Notes under the pieces: generated by a model | The model's database searches: none | Told to the model about the DNA's origin: nothing | The model's input: only the letters and a program-made list of their open reading frames with translations | NCBI RefSeq assembly: GCF_031432425.1 | Contig: NZ_JAVKPH010000018.1 | Span: forward strand, 1 to 64,000 | Direction of reading: 5' to 3' | DNA length: 64,000 bases | DNA from: Ruixingdingia sedimenti | GTDB taxonomy: Bacteria; Pseudomonadota; Alphaproteobacteria; Rhodobacterales; Rhodobacteraceae | Part shown: in pieces, positions 32,735-41,487 of the stretch | Layout of the letters: the number at the start of each line of letters is the position of its first letter | How positions within the stretch are numbered: position 1 is the first letter of the stretch | Translations under genes and position numbers: made by a program

Positions 32735-33301
32735 TCACCCGATCCGATACACCGACCCGCGTCCTTGCTCTTTGACGGATGTGATCTGGAGCCCCAGCTT
32801 CTTCTTCAGCCCGCCCGAGATCAGGCCTCGCGCAGAATGTGCCAACCAGCCCGTCGCCTCGACGATCTCGGCAATGGATGCACCCTCGGGCCGCTGAAGG
32901 AGCGCGATGATCTGCGCCTGCTTGGTGCCGGCGCGGATGGCGACGGGCTTTGGCGTGTCGTTGGCTTCGGTCGTCGGTGCGGGTTCCGCATCCGGCTGTG
33001 GCTTCGCCCCTCGCGCGGTGGCGACGGCGCTGGCCGCCACCGGCTCGATCCCGATGGCTTCCAGCCCGGCTTCGGTGGCGACCAGCGTGGTGCCATGGCC
33101 ATCGCCGGTCTCGCGCCAGAGCGGCTCGCCGCGGCGCAGGTCGGCATCGACCTCTTCGAGCCATCCGCGCGTGATCATCGCGGTGACGGCCTTTTGCGCG
33201 GCGGCGCCATGCAGGCCTTCGGGCAGCGGCATGGCCAGATTGCCGGGGCGGGTCGCCGCGCGGCTGAGGATGATTGTCTGGGTGTCGGTGAGCTTGGGCA
33301 T
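32735..33301 (-). CDS. DUF3489-domain phage protein
   Basis: The start is placed at the ATG at 33301 (MPKLTDTQ), giving 188 residues. The C-terminal 65 residues are a DUF3489 winged-helix-like domain (TKQAQIIALLQRPEGASIAE, then WLAHSARGLISGGLKKKLGL). The N-terminal half contains a second helix-turn-helix-like segment (KLTDTQTIILSRAATRPGN) and an acidic/Ala-Pro linker separates the two. Such proteins are frequent in alphaproteobacterial prophages and may bind DNA. It is the last of a run of small minus-strand genes left of the terminase. Confidence 0.8.
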   Translation of the reverse strand: MPKLTDTQTIILSRAATRPGNLAMPLPEGLHGAAAQKAVTAMITRGWLEEVDADLRRGEPLWRETGDGHGTTLVATEAGLEAIGIEPVAASAVATARGAKPQPDAEPAPTTEANDTPKPVAIRAGTKQAQIIALLQRPEGASIAEIVEATGWLAHSARGLISGGLKKKLGLQITSVKEQGRGSVYRIG

Positions 33302-33391
33302 GGGGCATCTCCGTGTTCGGGCCGCGATCATCGCCGGCCTTCTACGACCTCAAGCCCGCCATACGGCGGGCCGAGGCGGAGCTGGGGCCGA

Positions 33392-33616
33392 TCATTCGGC
33401 GTGTTCGCCCTCCTTGAAGGCGGCGTCCGAGATTTCCCGCAGGCGGTCGCGGTAGTGGTTGAGTGTCCCGACATGGCCCCAATGGATCGCGTCGGGATGG
33501 GTCTCGAAGTGATCGTCGCTGAGCGCGGTGAGACGCGTGAGCATGCTGTCGATCTCGGCCTTGGCGGCGAGAAAGGCGTCGATGGCTTTGGAGTTGTCAC
33601 TGGCGCGGCGGGTCAT
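33392..33616 (-). CDS. small phage protein, unknown function
   Basis: The start at 33616 has GAAGGAA upstream; the longer frame to 33643 does not. The 74-residue product is helical and acidic (NSKAIDAFLAAKAEIDSMLT, then HWGHVGTLNHYRDRLREI). No known domain. A 29-base imperfect palindrome (33657-33685) stands just upstream, so this gene may head its own transcription unit with the DUF3489 gene 90 bases downstream. Confidence 0.6.
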   Translation of the reverse strand: MTRRASDNSKAIDAFLAAKAEIDSMLTRLTALSDDHFETHPDAIHWGHVGTLNHYRDRLREISDAAFKEGEHAE

Positions 33617-33656
33617 GGCGGGGTTCCTTCGGGTGAGTTGCATCGTTTTCCTGGAA

Positions 33657-33685
33657 CGACAATCGCTCTGAACGTGCGATTATCG
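33657..33685. promoter_or_regulatory. operator-like imperfect palindrome
   Basis: CGACAATCGC and GCGATTATCG form a 10-bp inverted repeat with one mismatch and a 9-base spacer, upstream of the minus-strand gene that starts at 33616. The 9-mer AATCGCTCT inside it recurs at 35134-35142, upstream of the minus-strand gene starting at 35078. A shared phage regulator is a reasonable guess. Confidence 0.4.
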
Positions 33686-33733
33686 TAGGCAAATCTGAGC
33701 AATATCCGTGCTTTATAATCGCGCGAGACAGCA

Positions 33734-34096
33734 TCATTCGATCCGATCCGGATCGATCATAGCCGCCTGTTCCGCCTCAAAGCGCTGGGCAGCATCGGGG
33801 GGATCACGGCGGGCGTTGACCATGGCCACGAACATTGCGCGGGCAACAGCGGCGACTTCATCCGCTCCGGCGCTGGTCAGGCCGGCACCGTGGATGGCAA
33901 TGGCCTCGCCCAGATCGGTCAGGGCATAGAGGGTCGCGAACTCGGCCTCGGGCGGGTCGCAGGTGATCGTGTCGCGGTCGTTCTCGGAAACGGCCACACT
34001 GCGGCAGAAGCGCAGATCGAAGCCGATGGCGCATTCGCGGCGGATCAGGTCGTCGAGGGTCTCGCCTTCGGGCAGGCAGTTGAAGGACTGCGTCAT
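33734..34096 (-). CDS. small phage protein, unknown function
   Basis: A 120-residue acidic protein beginning in an ATGA overlap with the previous gene (34093-34398). No domain is recognised. Two Cys lie at ECAIGFDLRFC and another in TITCDPPEAEF; the C-terminal half is helical and alanine-rich. It is part of the compact minus-strand block between 33392 and 35078 that diverges from the terminase genes. Confidence 0.6.
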   Translation of the reverse strand: MTQSFNCLPEGETLDDLIRRECAIGFDLRFCRSVAVSENDRDTITCDPPEAEFATLYALTDLGEAIAIHGAGLTSAGADEVAAVARAMFVAMVNARRDPPDAAQRFEAEQAAMIDPDRIE

Positions 34097-34398
34097 GATG
34101 GGAGCTCCTCGGGCTGCGCGGCCTCGGGATCCAGTTCAACCCACGTCCCGTCCTGCCAGACATAGAGATGGCACAGCTCGCGGGTCGGGCGCGGCAGGAT
34201 CGGAGGTTCGCGGGGAGGGTCGAAGCAGTCGAGTTCGTCGGCCCGCACCTGCCGGATTTCCTTTGCCGCAAGGATATCCTTCGGCGTCCACGGGACCAGC
34301 GCGGGGAGCATGTGCGAGGGATAGCCGTCGTAGTGGCAGTAGATGTGGGCCCATTCCTCAGGCCCTAGCTGAATGGCGATCTGTGCGCGGGTGCTCAT
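34093..34398 (-). CDS. small phage protein with HxYCHYDGYPS motif
   Basis: A 101-residue protein that starts MSTRAQIAIQLGPEEWAHIY and continues CHYDGYPSHML. The pattern (M-S/G-T-R-x-x-I-A, then I-Y-C-H-W/Y-D-G-Y-P) is shared by a widespread family of small phage and plasmid proteins of unknown function. Its conserved Cys, His and Asp could bind a metal or form an active site, but no activity is known to me. It is translationally coupled to the next gene. Confidence 0.65.
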   Translation of the reverse strand: MSTRAQIAIQLGPEEWAHIYCHYDGYPSHMLPALVPWTPKDILAAKEIRQVRADELDCFDPPREPPILPRPTRELCHLYVWQDGTWVELDPEAAQPEELPS

Positions 34399-34410
34399 GG
34401 TCGTTCCCCC

Positions 34411-34629
34411 TCAGATCAGCTGCAAGCTGGCCAGCATGGTGCTGGCAGCGGCGAGCTGGCCGGTCGGCAGCTCGATCTTGATGTGCGAGATGACGTCCGA
34501 GGCCTCGGCCATGATACCCTCGTCGCGCAGCGCGGCCTCGATCATGCGGGCGGCGGCGTCGGGGCCCTTGAGGTTCAGCGGGTCCGGCAGCGCGGCGTGA
34601 TCGATGCGGATGGTGGTGATGGTGGTCAT
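34411..34629 (-). CDS. small phage protein, unknown function
   Basis: A 72-residue protein (MTTITTIRIDHAALPDPLNL at the start, an IKIELPTGQLAAASTMLASL end) with no recognised domain. It lies 12 bases upstream of the next minus-strand gene, in a run of similar small genes. GC-rich coding character and close spacing support that it is real. Confidence 0.55.
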   Translation of the reverse strand: MTTITTIRIDHAALPDPLNLKGPDAAARMIEAALRDEGIMAEASDVISHIKIELPTGQLAAASTMLASLQLI

Positions 34630-34641
34630 GGTTGGATCCTT

Positions 34642-34857
34642 TCAGGGTTGGGGTTGGGTGTTCGCAGGGCCCGCGCGGCGTCCGGCCTCGAAGGCTTCCT
34701 CGAGCGCGGCGCGGATGGCCCAGACGGCGACATCGTGGAAATCCAGCCGGTCCCAGTTGCGGGTCTCGAGCGTCTCGAGGTGGAACTGGCGCTGGGCGAT
34801 CTCGAGAAGCTTTGCGTCGCGCTGGGCGGTTGGGTCGGTGTTCTTGCGGCGCGCCAT
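34642..34857 (-). CDS. small phage protein, unknown function
   Basis: The ATG at 34857 follows GAGGACTGACC, giving 71 residues: a basic start (MARRKNTDPTAQRDAK), a helical middle (LLEIAQRQFHLETLETRNWD) and a C-terminal helix (VAVWAIRAALEEAFEAGRRA). The longer open frame upstream overlaps the neighbouring gene and is not supported. Function unknown. Confidence 0.6.
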   Translation of the reverse strand: MARRKNTDPTAQRDAKLLEIAQRQFHLETLETRNWDRLDFHDVAVWAIRAALEEAFEAGRRAGPANTQPQP

Positions 34858-34859
34858 GG

Positions 34860-35078
34860 TCAGTCCTCCCAGCGGTGTTCGGGGTGGGTGGTCCGCGCGC
34901 GGGCTTCCTCGCGCATCATTTCCTGGGCCTTGGCCATCTCGACCATCCCGTCGGCCTGGCTCATCCGCCCGGACATCACCTCGTCCATCACCCAGTTCAC
35001 CCGCTCCTGCGCAGGGCTGGTGTGGTTGCGCCACCCCTCGCTCATCGAGCTGTGCCCCATTCTCTCCTGTGCGCGCAT
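34860..35078 (-). CDS. small phage protein, unknown function
   Basis: A 72-residue methionine-rich, hydrophilic protein (MRAQERMGHSSMSEGWRNHT, with a helical RVNWVMDEVMSGRMSQADGM middle). It ends two bases before the next start. It is the first gene of the minus-strand block, diverging from the terminase genes across a 139-base gap that should hold both promoters. Function unknown. Confidence 0.6.
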   Translation of the reverse strand: MRAQERMGHSSMSEGWRNHTSPAQERVNWVMDEVMSGRMSQADGMVEMAKAQEMMREEARARTTHPEHRWED

Positions 35079-35217
35079 GGCTCTCTCCGATCCATGTCCA
35101 AGGGGTGCGATGCACCCGTTTCGTTGGGATCAGAATCGCTCTATCCGGGAGTGTAATCAACTGAATAAGCAGCGCATTTCCGTTTAAATCCAATATCTTG
35201 AGGATCATCACAGCGCC

Positions 35218-35760
35218 ATGGAAGGTATGTCCGAGCGCGCCTATGCCGCCCATTCCGGTCTCTCGCGTGGGGCGGTGCAGAAGGCGCGCAAGAACGGGCG
35301 GCTGGTGCTATTTGCCGATGGGTCGATCAACGCCGCCGCCTCGGATGCTCGGCGCGGCGCGATGACCGATCCCGACCAGCAGATGCGGTCGCGCGGCGGT
35401 GCTGGCGATGGCGCGGTATCCGGTCCAGGCGACAGCACCTCCTATCTGAAGGCGCGCACCGCGCTCACGGTCTATCAGGCGCAGGAGCGCCAGCTGTCGA
35501 TCCAGCGCAAGAAAGGCGTGCTGGTCGACCGCGCGCGCGCCGAGACGCTGGTGTTCCGCCTCGCGCGCCAGGAGCGCGATACATGGGTCACCTGGCCCAC
35601 CCGCGTGGCCGCCCTGATGGCCGCGCAGTTGTCCGCAGAGATGGAGAAGGCCTCGGGGGTGCCCGTATTGATCGAGACTGCGATCCTGCAAAGGGTACTG
35701 GAAACCCATGTCCGAGAGCAGCTCGACGCCCTCGCAGACCTCCGGGTCTCGCTTGCATGA
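35218..35760 (+). CDS. terminase small subunit (Nu1-like)
   Basis: A 180-residue protein whose N-terminus is a winged helix like lambda Nu1 (SERAYAAHSGLSRGAVQKAR, then NGRLVLFADGSINAAAS). A helical region for oligomerisation follows, with a C-terminal part that would contact the large subunit. In lambda-type phages it recognises cos and starts packaging. It directly precedes the large-subunit gene and overlaps it by 53 bases. An ATG at 35227 is an alternative start. Confidence 0.8.
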   Translation: MEGMSERAYAAHSGLSRGAVQKARKNGRLVLFADGSINAAASDARRGAMTDPDQQMRSRGGAGDGAVSGPGDSTSYLKARTALTVYQAQERQLSIQRKKGVLVDRARAETLVFRLARQERDTWVTWPTRVAALMAAQLSAEMEKASGVPVLIETAILQRVLETHVREQLDALADLRVSLA

Positions 35761-37762
35761 AGGAGACAATGATCACAGCCTGACCGACAACGACCTGACC
35801 GAGGGGCTCGACCTCGACTTCGACGGGGCCGAGGACGTCCTGCGCGCCTGGCGGCGGGGCATGCGGCCGGACGCCGATCTCACCGTGTCGGAATGGGCCG
35901 ATGCGCATCGCTGGCTCTCCTCGCGGGCCTCGGCCGAGCCCGGTCGGTACCGTACTGCGCGCACGCCCTATCTGCGCGCCATCATGGATGCGCTGTCGCC
36001 AAACCACCCGGCGCAGCGGATCAGCTTCATGAAGGCCGCGCAGGTCGGGGCGACCGAGGCGGGGAACAACTGGATCGGCTTCGTGATCCACCACGCGCCC
36101 GGGCCCATGCTTGCGGTGCTGCCGACCGTCGAGATGGCCAAGCGAACCTCGCGGGGCCGGATCGATCCGCTGATCGAGGACAGCCCGGCGCTGAAGGAAC
36201 GGGTCAGCCCCGCCCGCTCGCGCGATGCTGGGAACTCGATGCTCTCGAAGGAATTCCCGGGCGGCATCCTGGTGCTGACCGGTGCGAACAGCGCAACCGG
36301 CCTGCGCTCGATGCCCGCGCGCTATGTGTTTTTGGATGAGGTCGACGCCTACCCGGCCTCGGCCGACGAGGAAGGCGATCCGGTAACGCTGACCGAGGCG
36401 CGGACCACCACCTTCGCGCATCGGCGCAAGGTGTTCATGGTCTCGACGCCGACGATCCGGGGGCTGAGCCGGATCGAGCGGGAGTTCGAGGCCAGCGACC
36501 AGCGGCGGTTCTTCGTGCCCTGCCCGCATTGCGGCCATCAGCAATGGCTGCAGTTCGAGCGGCTGCGCTGGGACAAGGGACGGCCCGAGACTGCCGCCTA
36601 CCACTGCGCGGGCTGCGAACGCCCCATCGCCGAGCACCACAAGACGGAAATGCTCGCGCGCGGGGAATGGCGGGCAACGGCGATCAGCGCCGACCCCACC
36701 GCCATCGGGTTCCACCTTTCGGCGCTCTATTCGCCGATCGGCTGGAAAAGCTGGGAGCAGATCGCACGAGACTGGCTGGCCGCGCAGGGCTCGGACGAGA
36801 TGCTGCGCGCGGCGCGCAACACGCTCCTGGGCGAGACATGGGTCGAGAGCGGCGAGGCGCCGGAATGGCAGCGGCTGGCCGACCGGCGCATCGCCTTCCC
36901 GGCGCAGATCCCCATGGGCGGGCTGTTCCTGACAGCGGGTGCCGACGTGCAGAAGGACCGCATCGAGGTCGATGTCTGGGCCTGGGGCCGCGGCATGACC
37001 AGCTGGCTGGTCGATCACATCGTCATTCCGGGCGGGCCGGATGATCCGGCCTGCTGGGACAAGCTGACGGCCCTGCTCAGCCAGACTTGGGTCCACGAGC
37101 GTGGTTCGGTCATGACGCTGGCGAAGCTCGCGATCGACACCGGCTACGAGTCGGCGGCCGTCTATGCCTGGTCCCGCAAGCAGGGCGTCGCACAGGTGGC
37201 GCCGGTGAAGGGCCTCGAAGGCTTCAACCGGGCCACACCCGTGTCGGGGCCGACCTTCGTCGATGCCACGGTGAATGGGCGCAAGCTCAAGCGCGGCGCG
37301 CGGCTCTGGACCGTGGCCACGGCCACCTTCAAGGCCGAGACCTATCGCTATCTGCGGATCGAGCGACCCAGCGAGGAGGAGGTCGCACAAGGTGTGGCAA
37401 ATCCCGCAGGCACGATCCACCTGCCCGACTGGGCGGACAGCGAGTGGCTGAAACAACTTGTCGCCGAGCAGCTGGTCACGATCCGCGACAAGCGCGGCTA
37501 TGCCCGCCAGGAATGGCAGAAGCTGCGTGAGCGGAACGAGGCGCTCGACGCCCGGGTCTATGCACGCGCCGCCGCGTGGATCCTCGGTGCCGACCGTTTC
37601 GACGAGCGGATGTGGCGGCAGCTAGAGAAGCAGGCGGGGGTGGAGACTGCCGCTGCCGCGATGGATGCCGCGCCGGAGAAACCGACAGCCCCGCAAGCCG
37701 GGAAAGTGACGACGCCAAGGCGGCGTGGCTGGAAGATCAGCACGCCCCGATACATGGAATGA
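35708..37762 (+). CDS. terminase large subunit (lambda gpA family)
   Basis: A 684-residue packaging motor. The N-terminal ATPase shows a gpA-type Walker A variant (FMKAAQVGATEAGNNWIGF), a Walker B (YVFLDEVDAYPASADEEGDP) and a coupling TPTIRGLSRIEREF segment. A CPHCGHQQWLQ ... CAGCERPI zinc-like pair follows. The C-terminal nuclease region includes AGADVQKDRIEVDVWAWG with the conserved Asp. It cuts concatemeric DNA at cos and translocates it into the prohead. The length and gene order match lambda-like siphophages. Confidence 0.93.
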   Translation: MSESSSTPSQTSGSRLHEGDNDHSLTDNDLTEGLDLDFDGAEDVLRAWRRGMRPDADLTVSEWADAHRWLSSRASAEPGRYRTARTPYLRAIMDALSPNHPAQRISFMKAAQVGATEAGNNWIGFVIHHAPGPMLAVLPTVEMAKRTSRGRIDPLIEDSPALKERVSPARSRDAGNSMLSKEFPGGILVLTGANSATGLRSMPARYVFLDEVDAYPASADEEGDPVTLTEARTTTFAHRRKVFMVSTPTIRGLSRIEREFEASDQRRFFVPCPHCGHQQWLQFERLRWDKGRPETAAYHCAGCERPIAEHHKTEMLARGEWRATAISADPTAIGFHLSALYSPIGWKSWEQIARDWLAAQGSDEMLRAARNTLLGETWVESGEAPEWQRLADRRIAFPAQIPMGGLFLTAGADVQKDRIEVDVWAWGRGMTSWLVDHIVIPGGPDDPACWDKLTALLSQTWVHERGSVMTLAKLAIDTGYESAAVYAWSRKQGVAQVAPVKGLEGFNRATPVSGPTFVDATVNGRKLKRGARLWTVATATFKAETYRYLRIERPSEEEVAQGVANPAGTIHLPDWADSEWLKQLVAEQLVTIRDKRGYARQEWQKLRERNEALDARVYARAAAWILGADRFDERMWRQLEKQAGVETAAAAMDAAPEKPTAPQAGKVTTPRRRGWKISTPRYME

Positions 37763-37765
37763 TTG

Positions 37766-37975
37766 ATGACCCTCGATGATCTGATGGCCCGCCACTCTGC
37801 GCTGCTGGCCGCGCGCTACAGCGGCACGCGCTCGGTCAGCTATGACGGCAAGAGCATCAACTATGGCTCGGACGCGGAATTGGCCGCCGCCATTGCCGAT
37901 ATCGAGCGCCGGATCGCGGCGCTGGAACGGACCAGCCGGCGCGTGTTGCGCCCCTTCGCCGTGAAGGACCTGTGA
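37766..37975 (+). CDS. head-tail joining protein (gpW-like)
   Basis: A 69-residue protein between the terminase and the portal genes, the place of lambda gpW. It is helical with a beta hairpin in the middle (SALLAARYSGTRSVSYDGKS, then a C-terminal IADIERRIAALERTSRR helix). gpW proteins seal the connector and prepare it for tail binding. The ATG at 37766 is chosen over the TTG three bases earlier. Its stop overlaps the portal start (TGATG). Confidence 0.75.
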   Translation: MTLDDLMARHSALLAARYSGTRSVSYDGKSINYGSDAELAAAIADIERRIAALERTSRRVLRPFAVKDL

Positions 37976-39483
37976 TGAGCGGCGCGATGAACTGGCGTCA
38001 GCGCCTCGGGGCCTTCATCGGCGGGTTCGATGCCGGCCAGCACCATCGCCGGTTGCGCGGGTTTCGCGCAACGCGCGCGCATGTCAACGCTCTGATCGCG
38101 GCTGCCGGGCCAGACATCACCGCCCGCGCCCGCTGGCTCGTGCGCAACAACGGCTATGCCGTGAATGCGGTGGAAAGCTGGGCCGCCAACACTGTGGGCG
38201 ACGGGATCAAACCGATCTCGAAGATCGGCGATGCCGCACGCAAGGAGGAGCTGCAGCGCCTCTGGCTCGCCTGGACCGACGAGGCGGATGCCGAGGGCCT
38301 GACAGATTTCTATGGGCTGCAGCGCCGTGCCGCCCGCGAGGTCTTCATGGCGGGCGAGGTCTTCTTCCGGATCCGCATGCGCCGCGCGGGCGATGGGCTG
38401 ACGGTGCCGCTTCAGCTGCAAATGCTGCCCGCCGAGATGCTGCCTCTGGAGCAGACAGGGGCGGCGGCCAATGGCAACACGATCCGCCAGGGGATCGAGT
38501 TCGACCGCATCGGGCGGCGGGTGGCCTATCACTTCCTGCGCCGCCATCCCGGTGATAGCACCGATCCGGGGCTGGCGGGCGAGATCGTGCGCGTTCCCGC
38601 CGCCGAGGTCATCCATGTGATCGACCCGGTCGAAGGCGGTCAGCTGCGCGGGGTGTCGAAACTGACCCCGGCGATCGTGAAACTGTTTCTGCTTGATCAG
38701 TACGACGATGCCGAGCTCGACCGCAAAAAGGTCGCGGCGATGTATGCGATGTTCGTGACCTCGCCTGCACCGGAGAACCCGCTCGCGCCTGCCGAGGATG
38801 ACGAAGTTCCAGACGGGGTTGAGATCAGCCCCGGCCAGATCGTCCGTCTCGATCCCGGCGAGGATGTCACGGTAGGTCAACCTGCCGACAGCGGCGCGAC
38901 CTATGAGCCGTTCCAGTACCGCACACTCCTGCAGATCTCGGCCGCGCTGGGCATCCCCTATCCCTATCTCGCCAATGACATGGTGAAGGGGAACTTCTCG
39001 AACTCGCGCCTCGCCCTGATCGAATTCCGCCGCCGGGTCTCAGCCTGGCAGCATTCGGTCATGGTGTTTCAGCTTTGCCGCCCGGTCTACGCGCGCTGGA
39101 TGGATGCGGCCGTGCTGTCGGGCGCCCTCACCCTGCCCGGCTACGAGGCCAACCGCGCGCGGCTCCTGACCGCCGACTGGTTGCCCACCAAGTGGGACTG
39201 GGTCGATCCGCTCAAGGACGCCAATGCCGAGATCGCCCAGATCGAAGCCGGCCTGAAATCGCGCACGCAGGCGATCGCCGAGCGCGGCTACGACGCCGAG
39301 CAGGTCGACCGCGAGATCGCCGCCGAACGGTCGCGCGAGCGGTTGCTCGGCCTCGACTTCCGTCGCCCCGGCTCGCCCGCGCAGGGCGTGCAGGCAGTGC
39401 CCGTCGAGGGTGATGCGGAAGAGCAAGTTGACGACACCAATGACGCGGAGGACCGCCCGCGCCCAGACGAGGACCAGCCCTGA
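37975..39483 (+). CDS. phage portal protein (lambda gpB family)
   Basis: A 502-residue portal with recognisable family segments: ARWLVRNNGYAVNAVESWAA near residue 60, the wing region EVFMAGEVFFRIRMRR, IHVIDPVEGGQLRGVSKL, and a C-terminal GIPYPYLANDMVKGNFSNSR crown-side stretch. It forms the ring at the unique capsid vertex through which DNA enters. The start overlaps the gpW-like stop and its stop overlaps the peptidase start. Confidence 0.93.
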   Translation: MSGAMNWRQRLGAFIGGFDAGQHHRRLRGFRATRAHVNALIAAAGPDITARARWLVRNNGYAVNAVESWAANTVGDGIKPISKIGDAARKEELQRLWLAWTDEADAEGLTDFYGLQRRAAREVFMAGEVFFRIRMRRAGDGLTVPLQLQMLPAEMLPLEQTGAAANGNTIRQGIEFDRIGRRVAYHFLRRHPGDSTDPGLAGEIVRVPAAEVIHVIDPVEGGQLRGVSKLTPAIVKLFLLDQYDDAELDRKKVAAMYAMFVTSPAPENPLAPAEDDEVPDGVEISPGQIVRLDPGEDVTVGQPADSGATYEPFQYRTLLQISAALGIPYPYLANDMVKGNFSNSRLALIEFRRRVSAWQHSVMVFQLCRPVYARWMDAAVLSGALTLPGYEANRARLLTADWLPTKWDWVDPLKDANAEIAQIEAGLKSRTQAIAERGYDAEQVDREIAAERSRERLLGLDFRRPGSPAQGVQAVPVEGDAEEQVDDTNDAEDRPRPDEDQP

Positions 39484-40916
39484 TGCTCCATGCCCGCATT
39501 GCCGCGCGCGCCTTCAACACGCCGCTGCTGGTGGAACACTCCAAGGCCATGGCGTTCCTGTCCGGCCTCGGACCTCGCATTCTTGGGCGGCGGGTCGAAC
39601 TGGCAGACGGCGTCGAGGCGCCGGATGGAGCGGCCACTCTGCCCGCTCGCGCCAGCTTGCTGGCGGGTGGGCTGGCAGACGACTACCGCCAGCATGGCGA
39701 TGCGCCCTATCCGGTCGTGGACGGGATTGCCGTGATCGAAATATCCGGCGTGCTGATCCATCGTGGCGGCTGGATCGGCCAATCCTCGGGCCAGACCAGC
39801 TATGAGGGGATCGCTGCCCAGATCGACGCGGCGGCCAGCGATCCGGCGGTGCGCGGCCTCGCATTGGAAATTGACAGTTTCGGGGGCGAGGTGGCAGGCG
39901 TCTTTGACCTCGCGGATCGCATTCGTGCCATTCGGGGTAACAAGCCAGTCTGGGCTTTCATCGCCGAACACGCCTTCTCGGCGGGCTATGCGCTGGCGAG
40001 CCAGGCCGACCGCATCCTCCTGCCACGCACCGGCGCGCTGGGCAGCATCGGCGTCGTGGTGCTTCATGCCGACCTCAGCGGGCAGCTCGATCAGGACGGG
40101 GTGCGCGTCACGCTGATCCATTCAGGCCAGCACAAGGTTGATGGCAATCCGTATCAGCCGCTGCCCGAGGCCGTGCAGGGCGACATCCAGCGCGAGATAG
40201 ATGTGCTGCGGTTTCTCTTCGCGGAAACCGTGGCCGCGGGGCGCGCTGGGCGGCTTAGCCATGAGGCAGCTCTCGCGACCGAAGCCGCGACCTTCCGCGG
40301 GGCGGATGCTCTCGCCGCTGGCCTTGCGGACGAGGTTACCGATCTGGCGCGCGGCTTCGCGGCGTTCCGGCAGATGCTGTCCCGCACACCGATCCTTTCA
40401 CCCGCGCGCACGCGGCGCGCGTCTCTTCCCCAGCCCAGACAGGAGGCACTGATGGCCACCCGGAACGACCCCGACGACAGCCCGCAGGACACCGGGATCG
40501 GTGTGACGGACATCGACGATGCTGAATCTGATACCACCGATGATCAGCCCACCTTTGCCGAACCGTCCCCCGCAGAAACTCAACCGTCTGCTGCCGCGGC
40601 ACCTTCCGCCGCGCCGACCGCCCCGCAGGCTGGCAATCTGGCCGAGCTCTCGGCGCAGCTACGCGAGGCGGCGGCGGAGATCGCCGAGATCGCGGCGCAG
40701 GCGGGCCGCCTCGGCATCGCCATCGACGCGGCGAAGGCGCTGCGCGAGGGCACCACCCCCGAGGCCCTGCGCCGCCTGGTGCTCGAGCGCGCCAGCGCCG
40801 CCGCGGATGCCCGCGACATTGTGGCGGCCCCACGTTCGCCAGTCCTGCCGCTCGCGAAGGAAAGCCCCATCGTCGCCGCCGCGAAGCGCGCCGCGGCATC
40901 GGGCCACCGGACCTGA
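39483..40916 (+). CDS. S49 family capsid maturation protease with C-terminal scaffold region
   Basis: A 477-residue protein like lambda gpC. The N-terminal SppA/ClpP-type protease (about 60-310) has GVLIHRGGWIGQSSGQTSYE, LEIDSFGGEVAG, and the AEHAFSAGYALASQADRILL segment with the nucleophile Ser, followed by GALGSIGVV. The C-terminal 150 residues are acidic, then helical (LAELSAQLREAAAEIAEIAA). In lambda an internal start yields a separate scaffold (Nu3) from this part. The ATG at 40452 (MATRNDPDDS), preceded by AGGAGG, is a good candidate for the same here. Confidence 0.9.
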   Translation: MLHARIAARAFNTPLLVEHSKAMAFLSGLGPRILGRRVELADGVEAPDGAATLPARASLLAGGLADDYRQHGDAPYPVVDGIAVIEISGVLIHRGGWIGQSSGQTSYEGIAAQIDAAASDPAVRGLALEIDSFGGEVAGVFDLADRIRAIRGNKPVWAFIAEHAFSAGYALASQADRILLPRTGALGSIGVVVLHADLSGQLDQDGVRVTLIHSGQHKVDGNPYQPLPEAVQGDIQREIDVLRFLFAETVAAGRAGRLSHEAALATEAATFRGADALAAGLADEVTDLARGFAAFRQMLSRTPILSPARTRRASLPQPRQEALMATRNDPDDSPQDTGIGVTDIDDAESDTTDDQPTFAEPSPAETQPSAAAAPSAAPTAPQAGNLAELSAQLREAAAEIAEIAAQAGRLGIAIDAAKALREGTTPEALRRLVLERASAAADARDIVAAPRSPVLPLAKESPIVAAAKRAAASGHRT

Positions 40917-41024
40917 AGTCCGACAGCCCTACCGCCACCCCCCTGAAACCGCCCGTCCTTCGCCCCCGCCGCATCCCGGCAGCGGGGGTTTGGTCCCTTG
41001 CATCCCTGAGAAAGGCACCCCGCC

Positions 41025-41405
41025 ATGACCGTCCTTCATCAGCCCGCGACGACGGGCGATATCCTCAAGTACGAGGTCAATCCGAACTACACCCGCGAGA
41101 CCGTCACGCTCCTCGAGGGCACGAACTATCCCGTCGGCGCCGTGCTGGGGCGGATTACCGCAAGCGGCAAGTACAAGCTCGCCACCTCGGGCGGCTCGGA
41201 CGGCGCGCAGACCGCCGCCGCCGTGCTGCTCTACGCCGTGGATGCCAGCGCCACGGACGCCATCGGCGTGGTGGTCGCGCGGGGCCCTGCCATCGTCTCG
41301 AAGGCGGCACTCGTTTTTGATGCCACCGTCGATGACGCGCCCAAGACCGCCACCAAGCATGGCCAGCTGGCCGCGCTGGGCATCGTGCCCCGCGACACCG
41401 CCTGA
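41025..41405 (+). CDS. head decoration protein (lambda gpD family)
   Basis: A 126-residue protein with the HDPD/gpD layout: an N-terminal arm that binds the capsid lattice (TGDILKYEVNPNYTRETVTL), then LLEGTNYPVGAVLGRIT and the beta-rich AVLLYAVDASATDAIGVVVA. It lies just before the major capsid protein, as in lambda, and trimers of it stabilise the expanded head. Confidence 0.88.
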   Translation: MTVLHQPATTGDILKYEVNPNYTRETVTLLEGTNYPVGAVLGRITASGKYKLATSGGSDGAQTAAAVLLYAVDASATDAIGVVVARGPAIVSKAALVFDATVDDAPKTATKHGQLAALGIVPRDTA

Positions 41406-41487
41406 TCGGACCTACAGCACCTGATCCCCTGCCGGGCTCACGTGCCGCAAGCCCAACCTCCCTGCCCCTCTTTCCCCGGAGTTCCTC

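Noticed and set aside
35588..37456. 622-codon open frame on the minus strand
   Set aside because: It lies wholly opposite the terminase large subunit. Its His/Gly/Arg-rich sequence is the antisense shadow of GC-rich coding DNA.
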